DNA from: an uncultured Opitutia bacterium | GTDB lineage: Bacteria; Verrucomicrobiota; Verrucomicrobiia; Opitutales; Opitutaceae | Direction of reading: 5' to 3' | NCBI GenBank assembly: GCA_903919985.1 | Contig: CAIXKG010000052.1 | Location: 1 to 37,115 of the forward strand | DNA: 37,115 nt | Shown: piece after piece, positions 16,216-24,557 of the stretch | Layout of the letters: each line of letters opens with the position of its first letter | Position numbering within the stretch: position 1 is the stretch's first letter | Made by a program: the position numbers and the translations under genes | The notes under the pieces: generated by a model | Told to the model about the DNA's origin: nothing | Database searches by the model: none | Seen by the model: only the letters and a program-made list of their open reading frames with translations

Positions 16216-18150
16216 TTATTTTGCCGTGGGACGCGGGATGAGCGTGATGTTCGGCCGGGGCGGCGCCGTCATTCCGTTTCCAAGAAAAAAGCCCGGATGC
16301 GGAGGTTGGTTGTAGGCGACGTTTTGCCAGGCGATCGAGAGCCGATACTGGGGATCGTGCATCAACGTGGGCAGACGGTGGGTCGTAGGAATCGTGGTTG
16401 TGAAAATGCGCAGCGCTTTGTTGTCGGTGGTGCGCAGGATGATTTCCTCGCGCCAGTCGCCGAAAAGATCGGCGCTGAGGGCGGGGGTGGATTTCGAACC
16501 GTTGTTCGACGTGCAGTCCGCGGCGGTGAAAATCGAATCGAGCGCGCCTTTTTCCCAGTCCCATTTCGAAACGACATTCTTGTCCAAAATTTCGCGTAGC
16601 AAATCGCCGTCCCACCAGATCGCGAAGTTTTGCGAGCGGGGCGCGGGGCCGATTTTTTCGCCTTTGGCCGTGCGCAGTCCGGCGGGCCCGCTCCACATTT
16701 CCTCGCCGGGATGACGCGGATCGATGTCGGCCGAAAGTCCGCGGCCCACGTCGACGCCGGGGCCGTCGCTCCAGATGACTTCGCCGGTGCGTGCATCGTA
16801 GCACGCGGTACCGGGCGTGCCGAGTTTCGCCGTTTCGTTTTCGTTCTCATGAATCCCGAAAACTTCCAGGCCGGGTCGCGTGGGATCGAGATCGCCGACG
16901 TGCAGCGCGTCTCCGTGCCGGAGGCCGGTGGTGAAGAGACCGCGTCCGTCATCGTCGACGACCATGGAGTGATAAACGATTTCGTCGCGTCCGTCGCCAT
17001 CGACGTCGGCGACGCTGATGCCGTGCGAGCCCATGCCGCTGTAATCGTGGTTAGGCTTGCCGTCTTTGCCGGTGCCGGGCGCCTCGGAATCGAACACCCA
17101 GCGCGAGGTGAGCTTGCCGCCCCGCCAGTCCCACGCGGCGAGGACGCTGCGGCCGTAGTAGCCGCGGCACATCACGACGCTCGGGTGTACGCCGTCGAGA
17201 TAGGCGATGCAGGCGAGAAAACGATTGGCACGATTGCCGGCATTGTCGTTGCCGCCGTTGCCGCCGATGCCGCCCCAGCCGCCGAGATTGCCCCGCTCCG
17301 GAATATATCCGGCGGTAGCGAGGGCGGCGCCGGTGCGGCCGGAGAAAATTGTGAAATATTCCGGCCCGGTCACGATGCGGCCAAACGTGCGCGAGCCCTG
17401 CATCGTGTCGCGCCAGTCGGCCTTGGCATCGCCGATGACTTTGCCCAGGCCGTCGATGGTGCCGTCGGCCGTGCGACAGGCGACCTCGGCGATGCCGTCG
17501 CCATCGAGATCGTAAACCATGAACTGGGTGTCATGGGCGCCCTCGCGAATATTTTTACCGAGGTTGATCGTCCATAGAAGTGTGCCGTCGACTTTGTAAC
17601 CTTGAAGAAGGGTTTCGCCAGTGAGGCCGGTGGAAGCGGTATCGCGCGGGCGCTGCTCGGATTTGAGCACGATGTCGTACTCGCCGTCGCCATCGAGATC
17701 GCCGACCGAGGCGTCATTGGGCGATGTGCCGGCGGGCAGGCTCAGCGGCACTTCGATATATTGACGGGCGGGGGCATTGGCCGCGATGTGGCCGAGGAAT
17801 GGCTGGCTGGGTGCGCCCTCTTTGCCTTCGAGGATGGGGCGGACGGTGTAGTGGAGTTCCTGCGCAGCGTCGGCGGGCGTGTCGGTGTAATTGGTGGAGC
17901 TCGTGATCGGGCTGGCGTTGAGTTTCACGGGCGCGCCGCCGGCGACCGCACGGTAGAGGTTGAACGAAATGGCCTCCGGCTCCGTACCGAGGAGTCGCCA
18001 GCTCACAAAAATTTTCCCATCGGGCTGTTTCATCGCGACTACGCCACGCCCGAGATTTTCCATCTGGCGAGGTGGGAGGGTAGCCGCGCTCGCGGAGAGC
18101 GCGAAGGCGAGAAAGAGAGCGGACCAAGAGAGGATGGAGGTGAATTTCAT
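16216..18150 (-). CDS. PL11 rhamnogalacturonan lyase, exported
   Basis: 644 residues, the usual size for polysaccharide lyase family 11 (YesW/YesX). These eight-bladed propeller enzymes cut the rhamnose-galacturonate backbone by beta-elimination and bind several calcium ions. Signal peptide MKFTSILSWSALFLAFALSA ending ASA. The N-terminal beta domain begins MENLGRGVVAMKQPDGKIFVSWRLL in two parts (30-40 and 41-54). Calcium-binding loops are DLDGDGEYD (151-159), DLDGDGIAEV (214-223) and DVDGDGRDEIVYHS (about 380). The C-terminal part has DWREEIILRT and a long conserved tail to FFLGNGM. ATG 18150 begins the signal peptide. The acetylesterase gene follows after 24 bases. Assignment to PL11 is firm. 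Confidence 0.93.
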   Translation of the reverse strand: MKFTSILSWSALFLAFALSASAATLPPRQMENLGRGVVAMKQPDGKIFVSWRLLGTEPEAISFNLYRAVAGGAPVKLNASPITSSTNYTDTPADAAQELHYTVRPILEGKEGAPSQPFLGHIAANAPARQYIEVPLSLPAGTSPNDASVGDLDGDGEYDIVLKSEQRPRDTASTGLTGETLLQGYKVDGTLLWTINLGKNIREGAHDTQFMVYDLDGDGIAEVACRTADGTIDGLGKVIGDAKADWRDTMQGSRTFGRIVTGPEYFTIFSGRTGAALATAGYIPERGNLGGWGGIGGNGGNDNAGNRANRFLACIAYLDGVHPSVVMCRGYYGRSVLAAWDWRGGKLTSRWVFDSEAPGTGKDGKPNHDYSGMGSHGISVADVDGDGRDEIVYHSMVVDDDGRGLFTTGLRHGDALHVGDLDPTRPGLEVFGIHENENETAKLGTPGTACYDARTGEVIWSDGPGVDVGRGLSADIDPRHPGEEMWSGPAGLRTAKGEKIGPAPRSQNFAIWWDGDLLREILDKNVVSKWDWEKGALDSIFTAADCTSNNGSKSTPALSADLFGDWREEIILRTTDNKALRIFTTTIPTTHRLPTLMHDPQYRLSIAWQNVAYNQPPHPGFFLGNGMTAPPRPNITLIPRPTAK

Positions 18151-18293
18151 GCGGGAGATTGTGCGGCGGGATGGGATCGAAGGCAGGGCGCGTGGCCTCT
18201 AACGCGCCGGTGGGACGTGGCTATGACGCTCCGGCGTTGTCGCATGCGGCGGGTTAGGGATAACCCACGTGGCCTCGGAGAGGTCAGAAAAAT

Positions 18294-20984
18294 TCATGGC
18301 GCGACCTTTTTTAAGTCGAGATGCGCGGCTTCCCAGTCAGCCAGCCAAGGGCCGGCGAGGTCGAGGGTTTCGAGGGCGTTGAGCGCCCAATGAATGCTCG
18401 CGACGCCGTGCAACTGCCAGCCCACCGGATCGCCGATAAAGGACGGATCCGTCACCGGCTTCACCACATTCGCGTTTGCGATGCGGGCGGGCGTGTTGAG
18501 CGGCGGGAGCGAATTGCCGATGAGTTTTTCCCACGCGAGCAGACCGAGGGCTTTGTCGTTCTTCGCATGCGCGGCGTACGCGAGGAGACGGGGCGCGGTC
18601 ATTTGGCCGCCGTTCACCTGCCGGCCGATCGCCGCGGTTGCGGCGACCCAGCCGTTCCAGAATGCGGGGACGTCGAACATCGGCTCGAGTTCGAACATGT
18701 TTTCCGGCCCGCCAAACAGCATGTCGAAATAGCGGCCGGGTAATTGTCCATCGGGTCCGATCTTCGCCGCCATCGTGCGCATGTCGGCCGTGATGCGGTC
18801 GTGCCAAAGCGGTTCGCCGGTGCGCTGCGCTTCCATCGCCCAGTTCATTGCGTAACACATCCACTCGAGGTTGAGCTGGGTGGAGACCACATGCGTCGTG
18901 GGCCGTGCGGCAAATTGCTCAGGTCGTGGCGCAGGATTGGCGCGCGCGTCGAGCCGCGGGCTGCCATCGGCGTTGGGTACGTAATGGGAGCCGTTGAATT
19001 GCTGCAGATACGAGAATGTCAGATCGGCGTCGATCTGCTCGCGCATCAAATCGCCGACGCGCTCATCGGTGGTGAGAAAATAATAAAATTGTTTCAGCCC
19101 TGCGTGGCTGATGCGCGGTTGCTTCGCGCCGTCGCCCCAGTGGCTGACGTTGTGCCGCGAGCCGAGTGGTGCGAACGGCCCGATGTGATGCACGTCGACC
19201 TCGCTCGTCTGGCGCGTCATCGCCTCGGCCATGCGGAAAATATCGGAGCGGCCGCTGCGGAGAAATGTGTACCACAGCACCATGTCGGGCATGAGCTCGG
19301 TATTGGCCCACGCCCAGCCGCCGACGTCGTAGCGCCACTCGTGCCGGCCGAAATCGTAGTTGTGCATGATATCGCCGAAATCCCAGAAGCCGTACCACGA
19401 GCGTTCGTCGACCTGCTTGCGGTAGAAATCCACGAGACCGTTCACCTGATCCTCAACCCAGCGGGCGGCCGGGGACGTGCGATTGGGGAGGGCCCAGTGG
19501 CCGAAGACCGTTTGGGCGTGATAATATTCCGGCGTGCAGACCAACATCGGCGGCTCGCTCGCGGTTTGCGCCATTGCGACGAGCTGCTCGTTGGCCGGAA
19601 TCGCGCCGAAGGCCCAGAGGGTCAGATCGCTGGTGTTGGCTACGCCGAGTGGCGTGGACCAGCCGGGTTTCCAATCTTCGTAGTTCGTGGAGAGACCGTG
19701 CGGCCCGGTGTCGTAATGCCGCAGATCCATCGCGTCGGCCGCGGGCGACCAGAACCATAATTTGATCTGGCCCACGGGTTGAGCGCCGCCGGTGAGCTCG
19801 ATGGACGAGGGATATTTCTGCCAGAAATTTTTCAACGCGACGGCGATGCCGCCTGACACATCTCCGATCAACGCGAGGCCGCGGGCGCGATGGCCATCGG
19901 TGACGTGAAGCCACGCGCCGGCGTCGGTGGTGCGTTTGTGGATGGAAAAACTATTGGGCCCGAGCTGCGTGAGTTTGGCGTCGCCCCAAATCGGCATGGT
20001 TTGCAGCGCGGCCTGCGAGCCGGCGGAAAGATTAGCGACATTCGGCACGCGCTGGCCGGCGAGGTGCGGCGGGGAGAGCGTGGCGATTTCTTGGCCGGTT
20101 TGGGTGCGATAACCCGGCAACATGCGGACGGGCTGAGCCCACACGCCGTCGCCATCGCCGACGAAACGGAGGTGGCGGTTGTGCAGTTCCTCGCGGAACG
20201 GCACGTCGAACGCGAGGCCGAGGCCCTTGATAAAATCGGTCGCGGCGTCGCCGTCGAAAATCCAAGAATGGACGACGCGGATCTGGCCGGAGCCCGCGAA
20301 GAAATAAAGGCGAAGCGTAAACGGCAGCCATTCGCGCGGGCCGGTCAGGGCGCGATGCACGCCTTCGATTTTTACGACGGCGCGGACCGGGCCGGATTGT
20401 TCCAGCGTGAGCTTGGTCACGCGACCGTTGAACGCTTCTTCGCGAATGATCCCTTGGGTCGTGTACGCGGAGCGATCTTCACGGCGCACGATGAGCCGGC
20501 CGTTTTGGGCGACGACCTGATCGGCGACAGTGAGCGAATCGACGATGGCGTTGCCCTGTTTCAGCAAACGAGCGCGCACGCCGCCCGTGTCGATTGTGAT
20601 GCCGTTAGCGTCCTCGCTGGCGGTGACGCGCGCCGCCGCAGCGGCGGGTTGACCCGGAGTGATTGTGAATGGGCCGTTGAGATTTGCGTCGAGGCTGGCC
20701 GCGTGGCCGGTCCACTTGAGTGAGCCGTCGGGCCAATACGCCATCGGCCAGGTTTGAACGGGGAGGGATTTGCCGTCGGCGGAGCGGAGGGCGAGGGCGT
20801 CGGACTTCTGGATTTTCCCCTTCGGCCACGGCACGCCCCAGCTCACGACAGCATCGGTGGCGGGAGCGGCACCGCCGAGCCAGTGGAGGGCAACGGGTGC
20901 GTCGGCGGCGACGACCGGGGCCGCGAGGAGAGCGAGTAAGGGCGCGACGCGAATTGAGCGCAGAGTCAGGCGGGGCAAAAACAT
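18294..20984 (-). CDS. PcRGLX/YetA-like exo-rhamnogalacturonan lyase (PL26-like), exported
   Basis: 896 residues with a signal peptide (MFLPRLTLRSIRVAPLLALL continuing to VVAADAP). The remainder fits the PcRGLX/YetA family: an N-terminal RIFT-barrel part (HWLGGAAPATDAVVSWGVPW, PVQTWPMAYWPDGSLKW), a central beta-sandwich (about 300-430), and an alpha/alpha toroid rich in aromatic residues (WYGFWDFGDIMHNYD, GGWAWANTELMPDMVLW, DVHHIGPFAPLGSRHNVSHW). Characterised members (Penicillium PcRGLX, PL26) release unsaturated disaccharides from the chain end. It is the first of four minus-strand pectin genes, 143 bases before the PL11 gene. The family is supported by motifs recalled rather than searched; substrate is inferred from context. 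Confidence 0.82.
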   Translation of the reverse strand: MFLPRLTLRSIRVAPLLALLAAPVVAADAPVALHWLGGAAPATDAVVSWGVPWPKGKIQKSDALALRSADGKSLPVQTWPMAYWPDGSLKWTGHAASLDANLNGPFTITPGQPAAAAARVTASEDANGITIDTGGVRARLLKQGNAIVDSLTVADQVVAQNGRLIVRREDRSAYTTQGIIREEAFNGRVTKLTLEQSGPVRAVVKIEGVHRALTGPREWLPFTLRLYFFAGSGQIRVVHSWIFDGDAATDFIKGLGLAFDVPFREELHNRHLRFVGDGDGVWAQPVRMLPGYRTQTGQEIATLSPPHLAGQRVPNVANLSAGSQAALQTMPIWGDAKLTQLGPNSFSIHKRTTDAGAWLHVTDGHRARGLALIGDVSGGIAVALKNFWQKYPSSIELTGGAQPVGQIKLWFWSPAADAMDLRHYDTGPHGLSTNYEDWKPGWSTPLGVANTSDLTLWAFGAIPANEQLVAMAQTASEPPMLVCTPEYYHAQTVFGHWALPNRTSPAARWVEDQVNGLVDFYRKQVDERSWYGFWDFGDIMHNYDFGRHEWRYDVGGWAWANTELMPDMVLWYTFLRSGRSDIFRMAEAMTRQTSEVDVHHIGPFAPLGSRHNVSHWGDGAKQPRISHAGLKQFYYFLTTDERVGDLMREQIDADLTFSYLQQFNGSHYVPNADGSPRLDARANPAPRPEQFAARPTTHVVSTQLNLEWMCYAMNWAMEAQRTGEPLWHDRITADMRTMAAKIGPDGQLPGRYFDMLFGGPENMFELEPMFDVPAFWNGWVAATAAIGRQVNGGQMTAPRLLAYAAHAKNDKALGLLAWEKLIGNSLPPLNTPARIANANVVKPVTDPSFIGDPVGWQLHGVASIHWALNALETLDLAGPWLADWEAAHLDLKKVAP

Positions 20985-21286
20985 GGGGAAAGCGGTTCGA
21001 TCCAGACGGAGGGCGATTCTGGCGATGGGCAGGACGGTTTGGGCGTCGCGTCGATTCCTCGCAACGCGCGGTGAACCGCGGACAGTTCGGCGGCGCTAGC
21101 TCTAACGAGGCCCGCTGAAATCGAGGTAGGTCAGCTCGCTCGCCAGCGCCGGAGCGTCCTTCACATTTACTAAAGATCGCGGCCGGCCGATGCCTCATCA
21201 GCAAAACTCCTTCCGGCCGCGCGTCGCGCTTCTTTTCAGGTCTTCAGGTTTGCCAGCGGCGGGGTGCGCGTTGAACGTCGCCGACC
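20985..21286. other. Divergent intergenic region between pectin cluster and azurin gene
   Basis: 302 bases that must carry the promoters of the minus-strand pectin cluster and of the azurin-like gene. I see no strong -35/-10 pair for the pectin cluster. TTGCCA lies 37 bases before the azurin ATG, followed after 17 bases by GAACGT, a weak candidate for a near-leaderless start. GGTTCGATCC at about 20994 resembles a T-loop but no tRNA fold surrounds it. Confidence 0.4.
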
Positions 21287-21793
21287 ATGATTAAACCACG
21301 CGCTCTTCTTTTTTCGACCCTCGCGGTCCTTTTCGTTGCTGGCTGCGGCAAGTCCGATTCCACGGTGTCAGCGGCGGCCCCTGCGGCTGCGGCAAAACCC
21401 GCGGGCCCGCGCACGATTGAAATCACGGCCGGCGATAACAACACGATGGTCTTCAGCGTGACCTCGATCGAAGCCAAGGCCGGCGAAGAACTCAAAGTGG
21501 TGTTCTCCAACAACGGCACCGCGCCGAAGGAAGTCATGGGGCATAATTGGGTGCTGCTCAAAAAAGGCAGCGATCTCGCGGCGTTCGCGACGGCTGCGAT
21601 GGTTGCGAAGGACACCGATTACATTCCGCCGGCCCTCAAGGATCAGGTCATTGCTCACTCCGAAGTGCTCGGGCCCCGCAAATCCGCCGAAGTGACGTTC
21701 AAGGCTCCGACCGAGCCGGGCGAATATCCGTATCTCTGCAGCTTCCCCGCCCATTTCCAAATCGGAATGAAGGGCGTGTTGATCGTGAAGTAA
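21287..21793 (+). CDS. Azurin-like blue copper lipoprotein
   Basis: 168-residue cupredoxin electron carrier. The lipoprotein signal peptide MIKPRALLFSTLAVLFVAGC has a lipobox ending at C20, so it should be membrane-anchored on the periplasmic side. The azurin-type fold carries type-1 copper ligands H86 (MGHNWVLL), C151, H156 and M161 (CSFPAHFQIGM), with spacing C-x4-H-x4-M as in auracyanin-like proteins. The conserved helix region FATAAMVAKDTDYIPPALKD is present. It sits beside heme A synthesis and SCO genes, so it may donate electrons to a terminal oxidase. ATG 21287 begins the signal peptide; no Shine-Dalgarno is seen. Confidence 0.92.
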   Translation: MIKPRALLFSTLAVLFVAGCGKSDSTVSAAAPAAAAKPAGPRTIEITAGDNNTMVFSVTSIEAKAGEELKVVFSNNGTAPKEVMGHNWVLLKKGSDLAAFATAAMVAKDTDYIPPALKDQVIAHSEVLGPRKSAEVTFKAPTEPGEYPYLCSFPAHFQIGMKGVLIVK

Positions 21794-21821
21794 GGTTCGA
21801 TTGTTTTGGGGACTGTAGCGC

Positions 21822-21844
21822 GGGCGGTGCCTAATACCCCGCCC
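21822..21844. terminator. Weak hairpin after the azurin-like gene
   Basis: Arms GGGCGG (21822-21827) and CCGCCC (21839-21844) around an 11-base loop, 28 bases after the azurin stop codon and in the gap to the convergent DUF420 gene. There is no T tract. The rest of the 264-base gap (21794-22057) shows nothing else. Confidence 0.3.
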
Positions 21845-22057
21845 ACCAGTTAGTCTCGAAAAAATCGGTATTTTGGTCGCTGGATGCGGGCCAAAGCTTT
21901 GGTGCGTGCCCGGTGCATCAACGTTGCTGCTGGCTGGGCTCGCGATCTTGATCCGAACCGTCATCGAAGCCGGCTCGGTAGCGTGGTTCCGATTACTTCA
22001 ATCGCTCGGAAACACGCGTGCTCATGGCATCGCACCGGCGGCACCGCCCTACGCGTC

Positions 22058-22492
22058 TCAGCGCACCGCCGGCCACCACTGGTAGAGGAAGAAATAGACC
22101 AGCACGCCGGTGACGGACACGTAGAACCAGATCGGAAACGTCACGCGGGCCCAGGCTTTGTGACGGATGAAGTCCCCTTTGATCGCGTAGAGAAACGTGC
22201 GCGGTACAATGTAGGCGACGGCGATCGCGAGGATGATGTGCGAGATCAGCATCGTGTAGTAAAAGCCCTTGATGAAACCTTCGCCGCCGAAGGGCGTGTG
22301 CACCCCGCGGATGAGAATCTTGTGCGTCACGTAGCCGATTAGAAAAATGGCCGAGACCACCATCGCGGTCGTCATGACCTTTCGATGCGCTTCTCGCCGT
22401 CCGCTTTTGATCAGGATGAAGCCGGCGGAAATCAGCACCGTGGCGATCGCGTTGAGCGAGGCGTTGAGCGCGGGAATGTCTTGAACGGTCAT
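22058..22492 (-). CDS. DUF420 membrane protein (CtaM-like oxidase assembly factor)
   Basis: 144 residues with four or five membrane helices. Typical DUF420 features are visible: ALNASLNAIATVLI, RREAHRKVMTTAMVVSAIFLIGYVTHK, the loop HTPFGGEG, FYYTMLISHIILA and RHKAWARVTFPIWFYVSVTGV. Histidines in the helices (H55, H79, H99 region) are conserved in the family. Bacillus/Staphylococcus DUF420 proteins (CtaM) are needed for assembly of heme-copper oxidases. Here it follows ctaB by 109 bases on the same strand, which supports that role. ATG 22492 (MTVQDIPAL) is preferred over a start at 22534. Confidence 0.87.
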   Translation of the reverse strand: MTVQDIPALNASLNAIATVLISAGFILIKSGRREAHRKVMTTAMVVSAIFLIGYVTHKILIRGVHTPFGGEGFIKGFYYTMLISHIILAIAVAYIVPRTFLYAIKGDFIRHKAWARVTFPIWFYVSVTGVLVYFFLYQWWPAVR

Positions 22493-22601
22493 GGAGGCGG
22501 AGGATGTGTTTCGGATTCTTAAAGCAGACAACAAGGGTAACGGAGAGGGTCAGGGCCGCGGTCGCTTCGTTTCCTCTGGACCCGCGGTGAGAATTTCCGG
22601 G

Positions 22602-23495
22602 TCAGAAGTTCGCCATGCGGTCAGCCACCAGCGCGCCGAGGACCAGCGGAAGATACGCGATGGAGCAGAGAAAGAGTTTTCGCGCGGCTGCGTCGCGGCC
22701 TTCCGCGCGGAGAAAAACCACGGCGCGCCACAGAAACCAGCTGCCACCGGCAATGGCGACCGCGCCGTACCACACCGTCGCGAGGCCGAGCAGCCACGGG
22801 GCCAGACTGACCGCGATCAGAGCGAGCGTCGTCACCAAGGACCAGCCGGCCACCCAGCCGCCTTTTTCGTCGCGCACGGGCAGCATCGGAAAATTGACGG
22901 CGGAATAATCGCGCCGGTGGGTCCACGCGACGGCCATGAAGTGCGGGATTTGCCAGAAAAACAGGATGCCGAACAAAATTCCGCCGAGCGCCGTCACGCG
23001 GTTCTCGGCCGCTGTCCAACCGATCAGAGGCGGAAATGCGCCCGCGATCGCACCGATCTCTGTGCTCCACCGCGACCAGCGTTTCGCCGGGGTATACCAG
23101 CCGAGATACGCAATGATCGTCAGCAGGGTGAACAGCGCCGACAGATAGTTCACCTTCGCGAAAAATAGAAATAACGCCGCGAGGCACATCAGCCAGCCCA
23201 AGACGAACGCGGACCCGGTCGGGATTTTGCCGGTCGGAATCGGTCGGTCGGCGGTGCGTTTCATCTGCGCATCGGTATCGCTCTCCATCCATTGGTTGAG
23301 GGTGGCCACGCCACCAGCCGCGAGGGAGGTGCCGATGGCCACGAGGATCAGGCGCAGGGAATTGGACTCGGGCCGCGCCGCCAGATACCCGACCAGGGCC
23401 GTAAGCACGGAGAGCAGGCTGAGCCGCGGCTTGGTCAGCTCGAGGTAATCGCTGAGCTTGGCCGCGACGGGCGCTACGGTGGTTTCAGCGGTCAT
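22602..23495 (-). CDS. ctaB: Protoheme IX farnesyltransferase (heme O synthase)
   Basis: 297-residue UbiA-type membrane prenyltransferase that adds a farnesyl group to heme b to make heme O, the precursor of heme A. The start TKPRLSLLSVLTALVGYLAA and the active-site signature NQWMESDTDAQMKRT (67-81) followed by ADRPIPTG are diagnostic. A second Asp-rich loop should lie in the IPHFMAVAWTHRRDY region. ATG 23495 overlaps the end of ctaA by 11 bases, so the two are translationally coupled. A more upstream in-frame start at 23522 is unlikely. Confidence 0.95.
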   Translation of the reverse strand: MTAETTVAPVAAKLSDYLELTKPRLSLLSVLTALVGYLAARPESNSLRLILVAIGTSLAAGGVATLNQWMESDTDAQMKRTADRPIPTGKIPTGSAFVLGWLMCLAALFLFFAKVNYLSALFTLLTIIAYLGWYTPAKRWSRWSTEIGAIAGAFPPLIGWTAAENRVTALGGILFGILFFWQIPHFMAVAWTHRRDYSAVNFPMLPVRDEKGGWVAGWSLVTTLALIAVSLAPWLLGLATVWYGAVAIAGGSWFLWRAVVFLRAEGRDAAARKLFLCSIAYLPLVLGALVADRMANF

Positions 23496-24471
23496 GGAGT
23501 TTAGGCTCTTCGATCGGATCACGATGAGCGAGCCATGTGAGCGAAAAAGCGGTGGCGAGCGTCGCGGCGCCCACGAGCACGTGTCCGGTGGTCATCGTCG
23601 CCGCCCGCCGGCTCCAGATGATCCACGCCCCGAGCAGAAGTTGAAACGCCAGCAGACTCACGAGCCACGACGCGCCGCAGCGCATGAGCAGGGACGTGCC
23701 GCGATCCCTCCAGATCTTCACGGCAAACCACACGAGCGAGACCGTAAGGATGAGCGCCATCACGCGGTGGGCAAAATGGATCGCCACGTGAAAACTCCAC
23801 TCGGGCGGCAGTAGTCCGCCGGCGGCGGTCGAATAGGGAAACGTCGGAATAGCGAGCCCGGCGAAGCTGTGACGCATCACCGCGGCGATCCCGAGCTGGG
23901 CGAAAAGCAGGCCGCAGCAGATCACACCGGCGCGGCGCAATCCTGCGCTCACCGCGGCGGGACGTTCGATCCAGCCGCGCGTGCAGGCCAGTGCGATCGC
24001 AATCAAGGTGCAGACGAAGAGCTGCGCGAGGCACGCATGCAGCATGGCGAAAAGCCGGCCGACGCTGGTCTCACCGCTGGCGATTTTCACCGGATCGAAC
24101 AGGACGCGCATGCCGCCGACGACGGCTTGCGCGATCACGAGCCCGAAGGCGAAGACCGCAAGTTTCCGCAGCCATGCACGTTCCTCGGTGCGCCAGAGCC
24201 AGATCGCGAGCACGAGCGTGATGATGCTCATCAGCCCGGCGCTCAGCCGGTGGGAGTGCTCGGCGAACATGGCGAGATTGTCGAGCCAACCGATGGGGTT
24301 GAGGGAGCCGTTCGACAGCGGCCAGTCGGGAAACGCCATGCCCGCGCCGATACTCGTGGTGAACGCCCCGAGCACGACCAACACAAAGACCCACGCGCTG
24401 CCCAGCACGGCAAAGGCCGAGAGGGCGGGCTTGTAGCCCGCAGTGCGCTGAAGCGGTGAGCCGTAGGCCAT
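23485..24471 (-). CDS. ctaA: Heme A synthase (COX15/CtaA family)
   Basis: 328-residue, eight-helix membrane protein that oxidises heme O to heme A. Conserved parts are GAGMAFPDWPLSNGSLNP, EHSHRLSAGLMSI (first heme-ligand His region), VGGMRVLF, HACLAQLFV, and HFAHRVMALILTV (second His pair region). It precedes ctaB, with an 11-base overlap. ATG 24471 (MAYGSPLQRTAGYKPAL) is chosen; its N-terminal tail is encoded partly by a 17-base palindrome (24425-24441), so this tail looks like a later addition. The gene is divergent from the SCO gene, with an 86-base shared promoter region. Confidence 0.92.
   Translation of the reverse strand: MAYGSPLQRTAGYKPALSAFAVLGSAWVFVLVVLGAFTTSIGAGMAFPDWPLSNGSLNPIGWLDNLAMFAEHSHRLSAGLMSIITLVLAIWLWRTEERAWLRKLAVFAFGLVIAQAVVGGMRVLFDPVKIASGETSVGRLFAMLHACLAQLFVCTLIAIALACTRGWIERPAAVSAGLRRAGVICCGLLFAQLGIAAVMRHSFAGLAIPTFPYSTAAGGLLPPEWSFHVAIHFAHRVMALILTVSLVWFAVKIWRDRGTSLLMRCGASWLVSLLAFQLLLGAWIIWSRRAATMTTGHVLVGAATLATAFSLTWLAHRDPIEEPKLHDR
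24425..24441. repeat. REP-like palindrome inside ctaA 5' end
   Basis: GCGGGCT-TGT-AGCCCGC, perfect 7-bp arms. Read on the ctaA strand it encodes TAGYKPA. I recall this palindrome as dispersed in Opitutaceae genomes. A degenerate match (GCGGACTACAAACCGAG) lies at 32048-32064. Confidence 0.6.
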
Positions 24472-24522
24472 GAGCGGAAGGAGCGTTGAGAAGAAGCGCA
24501 GGTGCTGGCCGCCGCAAACCCT

Positions 24523-24557
24523 TTGACAATGTTTTCCACCCGCGAATCTGTGATGTA
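24523..24557 (+). promoter_or_regulatory. Putative promoter placed for a near-leaderless SCO mRNA
   Basis: Exact TTGACA at 24523-24528, 35 bases before the ATG at 24558. No good -10 is visible (GAATCT at spacing 15, ATCTGT at spacing 17), and no Shine-Dalgarno follows. If used, transcription would start at or within a few bases of the start codon. Confidence 0.4.

Noticed and set aside
20990..21010. tRNA-like T-loop GGTTCGATCC
   Set aside because: No flanking T-stem, anticodon arm or acceptor stem.
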